Assembly (NCBI GenBank): GCA_030704615.1
Contig: CM060731.1
Location: 75,000,756 to 75,064,755, forward strand
DNA from: Takakia lepidozioides
Taxonomy: Eukaryota; Streptophyta; Takakiopsida; Takakiales; Takakiaceae
Direction: 5' to 3'
DNA: 64,000 bases
How positions within the stretch are numbered: position 1 is the stretch's first letter; each line of letters starts with the position of its first letter. The position numbers and the translations under genes were made by a program. The notes below the pieces were generated by a model. It ran no database searches and was not told the origin of the DNA. It saw nothing but the letters and a program-made list of their open reading frames with translations. Of the stretch, positions 34,217-47,259 are shown in pieces.

Positions 34217-35461
34217 AATGATTCACAACCCGCGAACGAGTCTCAGCCAAATGCAGAGAGCAACCTATCCTTCAGCATCTGCAATGTTATGATGACTTCA
34301 AGTCTGTTGCAGATTTTCACCCTACAGTACGAGGCAGACTTTGTGCCATCGCACCATTGATAGCCCAGCAAGTAACTGGCAGCATTACTGATTTGTTACT
34401 TCTGTAATTTTGATTGATCTGACAATAGATTGTACACTTCAGACTAGTATCATGCTAAAGCAAATTGATGCATGGTGGAAGAGTTGGACTACACAGAGAT
34501 GTGTATATTGCGAAAGAGAGAAGGATTGCAGCACGCTTTTGTTTCTAATTGTGTTTAACAAAGGTACATTCTTTGTTTTTGACTGTAAGAGGCTGCCTAG
34601 TTCAACGCGTGATGATCATTGAATTTGTTAGCTTGGAATATAGTACCAGTGAAAGGTGACCCACACTAGTCACAAGCCACATGCCAGAACAGAACCAAAA
34701 TAAGACTGCAATCCTCCCACACCATGTGCCCTGTAAGGAATTGTCCAACTGCAGATTGGATATGATGGAAGGACAGGTGAATACTAGTCAGTACTCAACA
34801 CCCACACATAAAGCGGCACAGGAGGATGAAAAAAAAAATATACTAGATGGCAAACACAGAAAACCCATAGGATGTGTCCGCAAACCCACTGCACCATGTA
34901 GGTAAGTTGCTATCCACCTTTAACACTCTAGGAGGGAAAAGACGAGAAAAATTGAGGAAACCAGGTGAATGCGAAGATGAGTTGAAGCCATTTGAATCAA
35001 GACAGCTGTGGCTGACTTGTCTTCGAAATATTGGCATTACTGCAGTGGTCCAGCATGCCCCTGTCATAACAGTTGTGTATACACAGGCTACAATTTCTAG
35101 TCTCTGCATCAATCAAACTGGCCTCTATGATAGGATACACCATGTTTTCTGTTCATCTGATTTTTGGCTCTTCAAGGGACTTGTATTCTGTCACATTTCC
35201 TTAACAAAACCATTCTACTACTGCTGGGGTTAATCCCACAGTCGCCAAGTATTAGAAACCAGTCTCCTGTGGGCCACCAGGGGTAGCACAAAATTCCAGA
35301 CCATGGGTCACCTCTCTTTTGCTCTTGCTACATAAACCCAACAGGACTTTAGACTACAAATGAGTCCAGCTACTATCTTAAGACAAGAAAATACAACCCC
35401 AAAAATTGGTGAGGTAAAGAATTTTGCAACAGCTCTAATGTAGTCTCCATTTGTACACTTC

Positions 35462-38400
35462 TTACCGTCGGCGACTAACAAAAAACTCATAGTCTGAATG
35501 CTTTGACCCATGGGCACTGCCGGGCAACCCTCGGGACATGACTGCCGCTGCCTCCTGCATCCAAAACCAAATGTTACTGAGTGTCCAGATGAGGTTCAGA
35601 GGTGAAAAAAGATGTAATTCACAGGGCTTTTCCACTGATCTCTTGTACTTCTGATATCTCGATTCACAGATTTTTCTCGTGTACCCTGTTTAAATTCAAG
35701 GAGAGTACACCGGATTCTGCATGGAAGATAGAGGGAGAAAGAGAGAGAGTCTGATTAGAATGTCAGGAAGTAGACGAAGGCTGCATCAAAAATCCAATTC
35801 AAGCAGGAACTAAAAGTATTGAACCTGACCTGCAAAGAGCACAAGCGCTCCCTGAGAGTCTGGGCCAGGTCGATGTTCAACCTCTCTTTCCCGCCATGTG
35901 TGCTGTGTGCTGCCTCTGCATGTGTCCCTACTGATAACCAGCGCTCCACCTGAAGGGTAATATCAGATTTCTCAGACAGAGTTAGCTATGCAAAACATAC
36001 TATAGTGCACAAATAAGTCCTGAAGATCATACCCTCTGTAATGACCTGATTCTAAAAGTAGAGAGCAACCCACTGGGAAAAAAACAGAAAACAAACCAAC
36101 TACACCCTCAAGATGTATCAGTGTCCCATAAGGGCGTAACCACATGATTAGCATCGTGCCTTTCCCACTTCACTATTGATTGGAGGCAAAGTGTACCAGG
36201 GACACAAATTTTGCCTATTTTCTGCGTGGAACCCTGAGGGCATAGTCCCGATTGTGTAATAAGCCTCATGGGAGCCTGCCACCTGGTGGGTTCTTAACCC
36301 ACTGGTTTGGAGGTTCATCCTGAAATTGCATTGCTGTTCAAGAACTGACAAAAATCTGATTACACGAGTTCGGTGATTGACAGGATGGCATTGACATCAC
36401 ACTGGGGACATGATGTGAACGACATCGGGGAGTGAGAGAACGAAGGCAAGAAGTGCAAAATGAAATATATAAAGTCCACTGGTGAAAAGAGAGAGACCTG
36501 GGTATTGTAGCATTCAAGACCAACCACCGGAAAAGACAGGCGGCCATCAGGCAGACCACCAGATTCACCCAGAGCATGACACAAATTGCTACTCCAGACA
36601 CAATGGTTCAATGAATGGTACGTCAAAAAGACTGATCGCAGTGAGCCATCAGGTATCACGTAGATGGGATACCAAGCCACCGCAAACCTGAGCAAATGGG
36701 CAGGTAATGTTACAATGACCAAAAAAAAAAAATTGTGCAGCTACAATGCTTAACCCTAACAGCTGAAGATGAGAAAAGCACGAAAACTGCATTGATGGGA
36801 AAACAAAGACCTTCCAATTATGAGCCAATGGGATGAACTGCAGCCACATGTGGCTTGGTTACTTTCTGTAAGCACTAGAAAAAAGAAGAAATTCACAGTG
36901 ACAACAATTCCACTGAAGCCCCAAGAACGAATAAACCCCAACCTTTGGGCCCCGACTCCATCCACCCTCTCCCAGAATTCTCTCAACTGATCTCTTAGAT
37001 TGTGCAGCAAGAATTTCTCATATTCACGTGACCCTCCTATGGCATGAGCAAATGTATGCAGACATAGGAGTGAACTCTGTGAAAATGTCAAGATCCAAAG
37101 GAGTGCAAAAGAAAACACACCAGGAGGCAGGATGAAGGTCACTCAGTCGGGCGCTACTAAGCACAGCCCGGTCACCAGAGCTCTGGCCACCGGTCATAGT
37201 TTCGCCTTTTATCAACTCCTGTACCCTGCATGTAAAAAGGTCGGACACATTTGTCACTGTGACCAAACCACGTTGAAGAGAGAAGAAAGAGTTCATCAGA
37301 ACAGTGAAGTGTATCAAGTAGAAGGGAAGCCCAGTTCTTTGTTGCAACATAGCAGAATACACCATGGTAAAACTTCAACGATGTTTAAAGTTACTTGAAC
37401 ATACTTTTGCAGAAATGGCCGGCGCTGTGAAGGCTGATCACACTCAAAAAATTCATAGAGAAGGTGGACGGACGTGGCAGGACTTGCAGGGAACCCCTGC
37501 CCCCCAGTATGACCAGACACCGTCCCCAGAGTCGGCAAAAGAGTGGCCAGCATGTCACTAATTTGGGAATTGCCCCCGTGCAGAGCAAGGGAAACTGGGT
37601 TCCCATTCTGAACTCCTCCACCCTGCTGAACCCTTGCCCCCTTCATATCACTGTGGTCTGAACCACAATCACAAGCTATGGACCCCTTGTAACCAAATAG
37701 CTGTATCCCAGAGAGGTACGGTACAAAATATGCAAGAAACGAGTTCCCTTCTGACCAGTTCTGACCAACACTAGGCACCCTGACTTCAATCCCACAATTA
37801 CTCGGTTCTTCGTACCACTGCCAGATGGCATTCAGGGGCACATTGGTCAGCCGACTCCGGCAGACACCCTGTGACCTGTCACCTTCCCCCACACCCATTG
37901 AACAATCACAGGATCTTTGTGGATGTCCGAGGAGCATCTTGCTGGACTGTTGGGTCTGGGCCACTGGTTCAATTGTTGGCACCACGGCATACAACACTCT
38001 CTCAAGTTCTGCCACAGGGGCGCCAACAGCCAATGCAACTCTTTCACAAACTTCCCTTGCATGGTTAGAGGCATGAATGGCATCTGTCATCAAAAGAGCC
38101 AGTTGTATATCTTCACAAACCAAATCACTCTCAAGCCTGAAATTTATATCCCTACTATAACCCTCACTCTGCATTGAACCTATTGATGCCCCCGGGGTGA
38201 CTTTATTGGGAAAATTTGCACTTGTTGGAGACTCTCCTGACACAATATCAGTAGAGCCCAGCGGCTTATCTTCTAGTCTTGCAGTGACACCCTGCCCACC
38301 ATCACATTGTACCAGATTGGTGGATTGACCTCTAAACCCAGATACTTCCAATGGGTCAGCTGGAACTGAAGAATGTGTCAGCAGAGTTGCTCCATTTCCT

Positions 38401-41400
38401 GTAGGCTCCAGCACATCTTGCTCTGGTAAACTAACACTGGCGACACCTAAGGAGAATGTTTGCAAACCCAGGGGTGTTGATGCCTGTGAATCATGCTTCA
38501 CCACAACAGATGATTCCATGTCCCCCTCATTGCCAGTATCCAACTGTGTATTGACTCCTTTGTGCAAATAAATACCTTTGTCCTTAATCTCCTCCATGAT
38601 GCAGGCCCTGCTGTCAGGCTCTAGCATTGGACATGCCAATTCAGCCTTGCTGTCACTGCACGAGCTACTGGAAGGAAGGCTTTGACCTTCAACAGATGGT
38701 CTAGACTCGCTACTGCCACCCCCCCTCAGTACTCGTGGGCCATTCTTCTGTACCCATTTGAGCACTGTAGATGGTACTAGCACACGCTCCTTTTCTGGCC
38801 CCCATCTCTCTCCTCCTAATCTCTTCTCTTGGTCTGCAGTTGCTCGCCTCCCCACCTTCCATCGTTGTCCACCTTCCTCCAGGTTCAGCTGTGCTTCAGC
38901 AACCTGGCCTCTGCCGGCTCCCCAACTCATTTGGGCCCTAGACTGAACCAAAGGTGTTGGAGAAATCACTGAAGTACCCACATGTGTCGGGAGATGACCC
39001 CTCAGGTGAAGATGAGTGGTTGACTCTTCTATCTGAGGGACATAGGCCTCTCCTGACTGATTATGAGGGGTGGAAGGTGCTGACCGGGATCTACTTGCAA
39101 GCAGATTGTCAAGGGCCTGTGAGTCCTTGGCAATTGGGACATCTTGGAGGAAGTGCACATTCAATGGGCGTAAACTGAGATTCTTCACTCTGGCAGGGCC
39201 AGAATGTGCTGGGCTTTCAGGTGTATTCTTCAACCCAGACTGCTGCTGCTCTTCTAAGCCATTGGCAGGAACCGGTATCTTCTTCAGCCAGGTTCCTTTC
39301 ACCATCTCTTGACTTGGCAGAGCTACCTCTTTGTAACGATGTCGAAAGCCACCCACATTAGGCATTGCCATATCTGACCCCACACTTGCATGGTTCGCTT
39401 CAAAACCCCCCTTAAAACTGAGATTATTTACTGCACAGGATTTTCGGCTAGAGGTCCAATGGGAATGACCATCACCTTTCTTGGCATTGTGATCTAAACT
39501 CCCCACTGCATTCCCATTGCTTAAGGGAACTTCTGAGACAGAACTCCATATGTTATGAGTGACTTGCGGAGCATTCTTAGTAAAGGGGCCTCCTGCAGAA
39601 TTGCTTCCGGGGATTGCCTCAGAATGGTACTGTGTTTGGGGATGCAACTTCCGACCCAGTGTTCCCTCACTGGAATCACCAGTGCATGGCTGGGCTGCCT
39701 CAATAATGGGCAACTCATCTTCATGGGGTCTCTGTACTTTTTTCCAGAAGGAATGTATGTTCTCTTTGCCACCCGCAATGCTACTGAAAGTAGGCACCAT
39801 GGTGCTGAAGCTGGTCCCACCACTCCCATTCAAGAGAGTTTCACCGGCCCTTCGCCCTCGATGCTCTAGGACACTCCCACTGCTTTTCTTCCTCTGCAAA
39901 GGGTGCTCCACTGCCTGCCTGTCCCCACTTCCCCCCATTTGAAAACCATGTCTAGTATGTACTTCATCAGGCTCAACCAGACCCCTCTCCTTATTACCAT
40001 TTCCTGTTTCATACTCCCGGTGCCGACTATCGCAACTGCCCCCGCCATTACCATTACCCCTATTTTCATTCCCACCTCCGAAGCCCAGGCCCCTGGCCCC
40101 CCGACCGCCCCACTAATGTTTGTACCCCCAGTTCCACTTCCTAGACTTGCCCCCCCTCCAGAGCCTTGGTCATTATTTGCCACACTGTACCCACTTGAGA
40201 CCCTCTTTCGATCGTCAAAGCCCTTCCCATGTCCTCCTCCATTACTCTCAACAGCACCACCACGTCCATTCCTGCCTCCTGCACTGCCATTCCCTCGTGT
40301 GCTTACCCGAGGATTCTCACTATTTCCTTGTGAATCCCCATGAGGGGGAGCATGACATACTCTTCCAGACATTGAAGGGCTCTCTGCTGGTGGATCAGGC
40401 TGCCAATCATCAGAACCATTGATTCTGATAGAGGGAGAAGCCAACCTTCCATCAACTGTAACGGAAGTTGCCATGACTGCCTTCAACAATTCCAGAGGTG
40501 CAAGCCTGCCAGAGTTTACACAGTAAGCAGCTGCCTTTAGCAACCCACTAGGTAAAGCCTTTTTCCCAGCTCCAGCCATCTCAGACTTGACAGCCCCAAT
40601 TTGACCATTGCAATGTCTATCTACAGTTTCGAGCACCTTTCCAAAACCTCTCCGGGCTGCAACAACATCACAGGTCTCTCCAAAATCGGCCAAATCTCCT
40701 GGCTCATCGCTCTCACCTCCAAACGTAGACCAATCCCCTTGCCCCTTTCTTCTACCTCCAGCTCCAGTTTCAGTTCCTTGCCAGTCACTCCTACCATCAG
40801 GGCTTCTTTGTTTCCAAGTCTGCCTGCCCTCTTCCCCACAATCTTGCTGGCTGACGGAGCCATTTGGGATTTGGTGTGAACAGAGGTTGCTACCCAGTGA
40901 TCTTTCTTTGTCATTGTCATAGTTAACTGCTCTCTCCTCCATGTATGTGTCATTGAAATCTGGGGTTTGTCCCCTAATCCTAGTCGTCGTACTTGAAGTT
41001 GAGTCCTCACTAGGGTAGTGACAGTGTCCATCTTCCAAGCACTCAATGGAACTGAACTCGTTAAGAAGGGTATCCTTACCAGTCATGCCAAGATCCCCAT
41101 TCTCAAATGACTCTGGCAAAGGGTTTGCACCCTGTGAGTCCCCAGCGGCCAATAGCTCTGATGATCTTACACCAGAATCTTGAGTTACTGATTCGATACT
41201 CTCCTCTACCACAGTCCTGAACGCCTTCTTTTTTACCTTCTTCTTCTTCTTCTTCTTCTTCTTCTTCTTCTTGGACTGCTTGACTACTGAGCCTTCATTC
41301 AAAAGAAGGGGGCCCGCTGCACATACCTCAGTCAGATTTTCTGCTTCTGCAGCAAACCGATTAACGAGATTAAGTCAGTTTTGGCTAGTAAAAGATTCAA

Positions 41401-41788
41401 TCGCTATAACATCCAACTCCTCAGGGTTTTCTGCACCCACCTGCAGATGAGACTCCACTAGAATCAGGTATTATTGGATCTTCTGTTGACATAGAAGGAG
41501 CATGGTATTGGTTGTTGAGCTGGAGCCTCAAATAGTCTGCCCTGTCCTCAGCAATGTGTGTCGTGGAAGGATGACCACCAAGAGATCTCCAATTTTCAGA
41601 CCGGTCGGATGGTGCCTTTTGATTGTCACAGCCAACTTTTCCCGGGCTATAATCTGAAGTCAAAGGTGAAGTTGATAGGCTAAGCACTTCCACCTCTTTA
41701 GGTGCATTCTGGGATTCAGGCCTTCCCTCATAAACTTGCTGCAAGGATGGTATTGGCAACACGAGTTGCCTTGGAGTGCCCACAGGTA
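35462..41788 (-). CDS. DUF789 family protein (large plant form), spliced
   Basis: A plant-specific family of unknown function. Exons with matching phases, in transcript order, are 41788-41441, 41346-37405, 37225-37121, 36687-36498, 35949-35830 and 35554-35462 (stop TAA). The large exon encodes a low-complexity Ser/Gly-rich region with a poly-Lys run, then the DUF789 core: IWQWYEEPSNCGIEVRV, FLAYFVPYLSGIQLFGY and LLYEFFECDQPSQRRPFLQK. The following exons give VQELIKGE, ARLSDLHPASW, FAVAWYPIYVIP, VFLTYHSLN and finally HSDYEFFVSRRR, the usual C-terminus. An apparent one-base deletion in a G run near 40.09-40.11 kb shifts the frame (GGTNISGAVGG to GLGFGGGNENRG). It may be a sequence error. Upstream exons and the start are not resolved. 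Confidence 0.9.
41240..41275. repeat. (CTT)n microsatellite coding poly-lysine
   Basis: About 11 CTT units on the plus strand, read as a run of Lys in the DUF789 protein on the minus strand. Length is expected to vary between individuals. Confidence 0.9.
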
Positions 41789-41829
41789 CTGTAATGACCG
41801 TTAGCACCAAGCACCTGCATGTCAAAATG

Positions 41830-44800
41830 CTAGCTCCTTTGATATGCTATAATGCAAACCTGGCTTGAGTTGCCAAAATCAAATCTCACTGCTGTCCTAG
41901 TCTCCTAGTCTCTTTCAGATGCATGCAAAAGACCTTAATCCACTGATCCATAAGTCAGGTTGGGTGCCCACTGTATGGGCCCGAACATCTCCTGGTTCTT
42001 TCCTTTCCACTATAAGGTGTCCTCTCCCTAAACAAACAAACACTACACTGGCAACTGGACCTCCCTATCAAGCATGTAAATAAGTTGGATGAATACAAAG
42101 AGAAGATTATGTAAGGACATTCTTGAAGGACATGACAAGTCACTATGATTGTGCAATGTATTCCGGGGCCTCCCCACAGAGGTGCCTCTTTGCCTTCTCT
42201 TGTTCTACTGTGTTCCATAGGCATGCTGGGCCTCCAGCAGACATATAAAATCATTTTCATTTCCTTCACTATCTGTATCTCTATAATGTATGGACCACTC
42301 ACTTGAGTTGAGAAGTGTCCTTGGAAACAACGGCTGTGAATTCCAAGTCCTGGAGAACGAGTTTTGTCTGTTAGTTCTATGTGCATGTCCCACATTGAAT
42401 TCTATTGCCGACCTCAAGAGAAGACAACAAAAGCTTTTCAGACAAAATCAGGAGGTTTTTCCTCTCAGCTTACTTCCACCTGTCACCAAACTGAGTCACT
42501 TCAAAGGGACTCCTGTGTGGAGGCGCCAGTGAGAAGAAAGAATAGATACCCATAAGAGACCTCAAGGCTTATGGGACGAGGAGAACCTTGCCACAGGGGA
42601 TGAAGTGGTTGTTTTGGCCGCGGGTCAAGCAAATGGCCTTATTGATGTGTGCCAAAAACTGGGCATCTCTACCTGCCACTCCCTTCTCTACAATTTGCTT
42701 CCTCGGTCCCAGGTGGTGGCGCATTTGACAGCTCTGCTTGTACTGCCCCTGTATCCAAAGCCCCCAGGTCCTGTGAGGCTAATTGCGTGTATGAACTCTT
42801 GGTAATATTGCAGAAAGTGTTTATTGATTGAAAAATCACCCTGGGGACATTGCCAGCCTTGCCATGCTCCCTTCAGTATTTCAACCCAACCCATTCCTCT
42901 GTCTGTCTTTGTCCATCTTCAGCTGTTTTGAAATACCAAGCAGAGCAGATGCAGAGGGTGTTTGATGCCACAGAATCTTTCAGGCCCTAGAAGACGAGCA
43001 TTCCAAGAAGTTGGCAGCACTTTTATCTATAGCTTGACTTTGAGCCACAATTGAATGTGTATCTTTTCACAATCTCCCAGTTTCCTCTCACATCCACAAA
43101 CCCCTTCTCTTCCTTCCCCAAACAACAATTTGGGTTGACTGATTCTGACTGTTGACTTCTGCAACACTAACATCTCTTCTTTCCTCTGTTCTTGTCTCCC
43201 GAACACACTCTGCCAAAGCTTAGAGGCACTAATGGTAGTAGGGGGACAAATACTAAATGAGGCCCTTACTGGTTGTTGCAGCATGGACAGCTCAGTATGT
43301 ACTTCTCCGCCATTCATTCGATAGACAAAAGGCTCTGGCACTGCTCCCTTGCCCAAAAGGATCACTGCCGTTGTTCTGTACTCGAACAGATTATGAACCT
43401 GAATACACTGCATATTAGCATGTTCAGAAAATCATCCTTCAAACTTGAGAGGCTGGAACGAACTAATCTTTGCCAAAGCAATAAACACTTACAAATCAGA
43501 CGTGAGTCAATCTGCTGTTCACTGTATGCAGTTTGCTTTGCGTCAGCACCATCAAGAGTCTAATGTGTGGTAGCAGATTCGACATCCAAGGTTCTGTAGA
43601 TCTTATCTCGCAACAACTGATATGTACACAAAACGTTTTCTTGCTTTAGGTCGATACACTTGCATAATCTGCCTCTGGGCAATAAGGCTCACATGGATTT
43701 ATTACACGCAACAACTGGAAAAAGGCATACGTAGGATTACAGAACAATCAGATTTGTAATTTAAGGAGAGGGCCTTCCAAGCTGCTGCCGTAGCAAACCA
43801 GACACAAATGCTGCCCAGATAGCTCCAATGAAATAAGTGCTCATGATCTTATTCTCGACCGGTAGGCGGAGGCCAATTGATGCTAACCTCATGGGAGTTT
43901 GGTAGGGCCTTTGCTGCCTTTGTTGGTGGGCGCCCAACTGCCAGGCATCTGGTACCCACTTATGTAACTAGACGCTGTCACATGGGACTGCATACACACA
44001 TCTTCACACACACAACGCTGAGAGAGGAAGTCGTGCAAGACAGTTGTGTACAGGGGCCTGATGAAACTTGGCACTCCTGTGATTGTGGCAGAATCTGAAC
44101 TAACCGTCCACAATTCAGACAACCCAGGAGTAAACCTAAGCTATTCACAAGAGAGAAGATCTATTATGCAGCCGACTTTCCCAACAGGGCACTCCTCAAC
44201 TCCAGATTCAACGCTACTTGAAACGAAGCCTCTTCAGACTATGCTTCTACCAGATCTGGCTTCGTCTCAAAGGCCCTGCTCATGGGAGCCTGCACTGAAT
44301 CTCCATGGTGGAGCCATGCAAACCAGAAAGCTAATGGGAACATAAGAAAGATAGCACCTAACTGTATGGCTGATTTCACCTACCAAAACGAAGTACTGAA
44401 CAGCCGAGTTATATTCGCGAGGCACGCGTCCAGTGTAGTGCCACAGATATTTTTTTCCTTTCGGTTTTCAAATCACTTCGTGGTCTTCCCGAAGCCAATC
44501 ATATCAAAGAAAAAGAAAACTGTCATACCAATGCGAGATACTTGCTCCCTTGGTATCTAAGCAATGGCCGTTCCGAAGCCTCATCTGTTTGGAAGCACGC
44601 CTCCAGCCTATCAACCACAACAACTCTCCGCATTTGCAAAGAAAAAATCTGAGTCGTGATCCCTGAACTGAAGTGTTTGGTCTAATTTCCGTAACCCACA
44701 TCCCAACCCCGCCGGAAAGTGAAAGGGACATACAGATGTAGATGTCCAGTCACTTTCCAGCCTCTCCCGCCACATGAGATTAGAAGTTGAATCCTAGAAT

Positions 44801-46100
44801 ATGTCAAAACTCCTCCGCCACTATGGCGGGCATTCTCTTCCATCTCCTGTCGTCACTTGTGGAGCAGCGTGGAAGTAAATTGTTTAAGGCACAATGATTT
44901 ACGATAGACTAGGAAGGAAATGTGGAGCAGCGAGGAGGGGATCGTATGCTCCATCAAGTCCTACCGTCCTGGATTTCTGATCACAGAGCCTCTTGTAACC
45001 ACCAGTTGCTCTATACTTCTGAACTCTCCATCTCCTAGGAACTCCCATCTTGTATACAGACTACTACAGCAATCCTTTCGTGAGGCCGGTCTACAAGATA
45101 GTGGGTCGCAGTAGATCCAGGCTGGATATCCCGTGACATCCACGAGCAGTAGCTACATTTAATTCGGTCGAAGAATTACACAGGATGGTCTTAGAGGACT
45201 ACAGCTCTAAAATCGACATCCTTGCCCTCTTGAAACGTTTGGTATATATCTGGTTGTTTCAATTCATTGCATGAGGGTGAAGAAGAAAGGTCGATTCTGC
45301 GATGGGAGAGAGACGTGTGTGAGATCGGGAGAGGGCGGGTCTTGTTTGTATAAATAGCTTTATTTGGGCTGTTCCTCATTGTGTTGTTGCAGATAGAACC
45401 AGAGTATGATACCGTGGAAAGCTAACTAGGTCTCCTCCATAGCACTGAGAAGGAGAAAGCTATCAATTTTTTGGTTTTCTGAGTTTCTGGCATGTACATC
45501 ATAGAACATAGAACATTACTTGCAATTCTTTGGAGATCCTTCAGAATGGTGAGACACACCCTTGCCAAGGTGCGGCTTTCTTACGGATTTCGTCAAGTAA
45601 GGCTGCCTCTGACATGATCATATTTTGTGGACTGGATTGTATCCCTGGTTGTCTACTGTAGTTTGAATATCTGTAAGTGTTGCTCATGGTATAAAAGACT
45701 TGTATGAAGTAGGTTGCCCAAAGTTTTTCCCTGCTGCAAGCTGCTTGTGAGGTGGGTGATTGCAATGTAAGGAGGCTGTTGTGAGAACCGCGGCTGGTCA
45801 GTTGCACCCTGGCGGACTGTGGACATAAGCAGCGCTCACCCGAGGTCCTTGGAAATTCCTGTACCATTATTGGGGTTGACTGTGTGCAAGTACTAGAGAG
45901 ATTCTGGGGTGTCTCAAATACCCTGGTGGGGTGTGTAAACTCCAACTAGCTTGGGGAGGGGAACTATACTCCTTGAGGAATCAGCCTTCGAGTAGGCTCG
46001 TTGCATGATCAATGACTAAATTTTCTCTTGTTTTATACTTCAGAATCAAGATCGACCACAATCACATGTGTCATATAGAAGCTGAAGCGCTAAAGTATCA
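41830..46100. other. Upstream flank of DUF789 gene, no supported gene
   Basis: Several minus-strand open segments (43413-43027, 42417-42205, 45945-45541) could hold 5' exons of the DUF789 gene, but none shows a family motif or a phase-proven splice link. The promoter was not identified. Confidence 0.45.
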
Positions 46101-46889
46101 GTGCTGACATAAGTGTTGTGCTTTCTAGTGTGATGTCCATGCCAGCTCTTTGGTCAACAATCAATCGGCTGTATTGGATTGTCTTGCTGACTGTATGCAA
46201 GGCGTATGAAGCTGCAGGCTACTGTTCCATACTTTCACTGTTTCAAACTCCTGGGAGGTTCAATATCCAGTTGGGGATTACTCCTACACGGGTATATGCT
46301 TTAGCCTATGCTTGCAAGCACACCTTTCCCCACTCTTTTTTCAAGAAGAAAGGGACAAGACTCTGGGAACGATATCAGGAAACCACTTCACAGAGCACCT
46401 CAGCAAAGCTATGAAAAAGCCACAATGGGCAAAACCTCCAATTGCCAGAAAGGAGGTGAAAGGCCCTGAAATAAAAAAGCTCAAGCTTACAAATGAAATT
46501 AATTCTTGAGCCACCACCTCTTTCAACAGCAATGGGGGGCAGCCCAAGCTTCAACAGCAAACTTGAAGAATGTGCTACCTCCCCAGCCAAAAGCCCCCAC
46601 ACATCCACAAAAGAAGCAACATGGAGCTTGCTTGGATTGCACAATGATGCACAAAAATGATCTTGAATCCATGAGCACCAATTGCACATAGAACCAGTGA
46701 GGCCATTGTAGATAGCAGTCAATCCCAAAGTAGTCCCTTTAAGGACTCCTTAACCTTGCTCTGGGCTCCACCAGCTGTCTTTTCATTGCAATCACATTGT
46801 TTTTCCCTTTTGTTTGAAGTCTTGCCACCAATTCAGAATAGGAAGTAGTTTCAGGTATGCAGGTGGAGTGTTCTCTTTGAAATTATGGG

Positions 46890-47252
46890 TTGTTATTATC
46901 AGCTACTTGTGGCACAGGGAAGTACCTGTACATTATTTTCAGAGGCAGGGATGGACTGTTGGTGCAGATAGTTCTCAAGCACAAGAGTACCATGGGGGCA
47001 TTGTGGATTGATAGCAAAAAGAAACTTGATGTCCAACTCGATCAAGGAGCAGCAACACAGTTGTTTGTTTCAGTCCATCTCGACCATGACCACGGCGTCT
47101 ATGAGGATCTAGAGAGTGTCCACATGACACTCTGCATGACAGCACTGAAAGAGGCGCCTCACAATTTTAACCAAGGACCATTTGGTAGACTCAAATACTT
47201 ACATCCATCTGTGCAGGAGTGCATGACTGTTGGCATCAACAGCCACACTTGA
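46890..47252 (+). CDS. Unrecognised ORF, possible exon
   Basis: The 120-residue open frame reads YLYIIFRGRDGLLVQIVLKH, MGALWIDSKKKLDVQLDQGA, FVSVHLDHDHGVYEDLESVH and FNQGPFGRLKYLHPSVQECM. The composition looks like real protein, but no family is recognised and no flanking exon is proven. It could be a decayed repeat ORF. Confidence 0.3.
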   Translation: MLLSATCGTGKYLYIIFRGRDGLLVQIVLKHKSTMGALWIDSKKKLDVQLDQGAATQLFVSVHLDHDHGVYEDLESVHMTLCMTALKEAPHNFNQGPFGRLKYLHPSVQECMTVGINSHT

Positions 47253-47259
47253 GTTGTTC

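Noticed and set aside
37825-38177. Plus-strand ORFs inside the large DUF789 exon
   Set aside because: They are antisense shadows of a long, motif-supported coding exon on the minus strand.
39866-39942. Two overlapping minus-strand ORFs read as separate genes (41302-39866 and 39938-37314)
   Set aside because: The domain order and composition show one protein with a one-base shift near 40.1 kb, not two genes.
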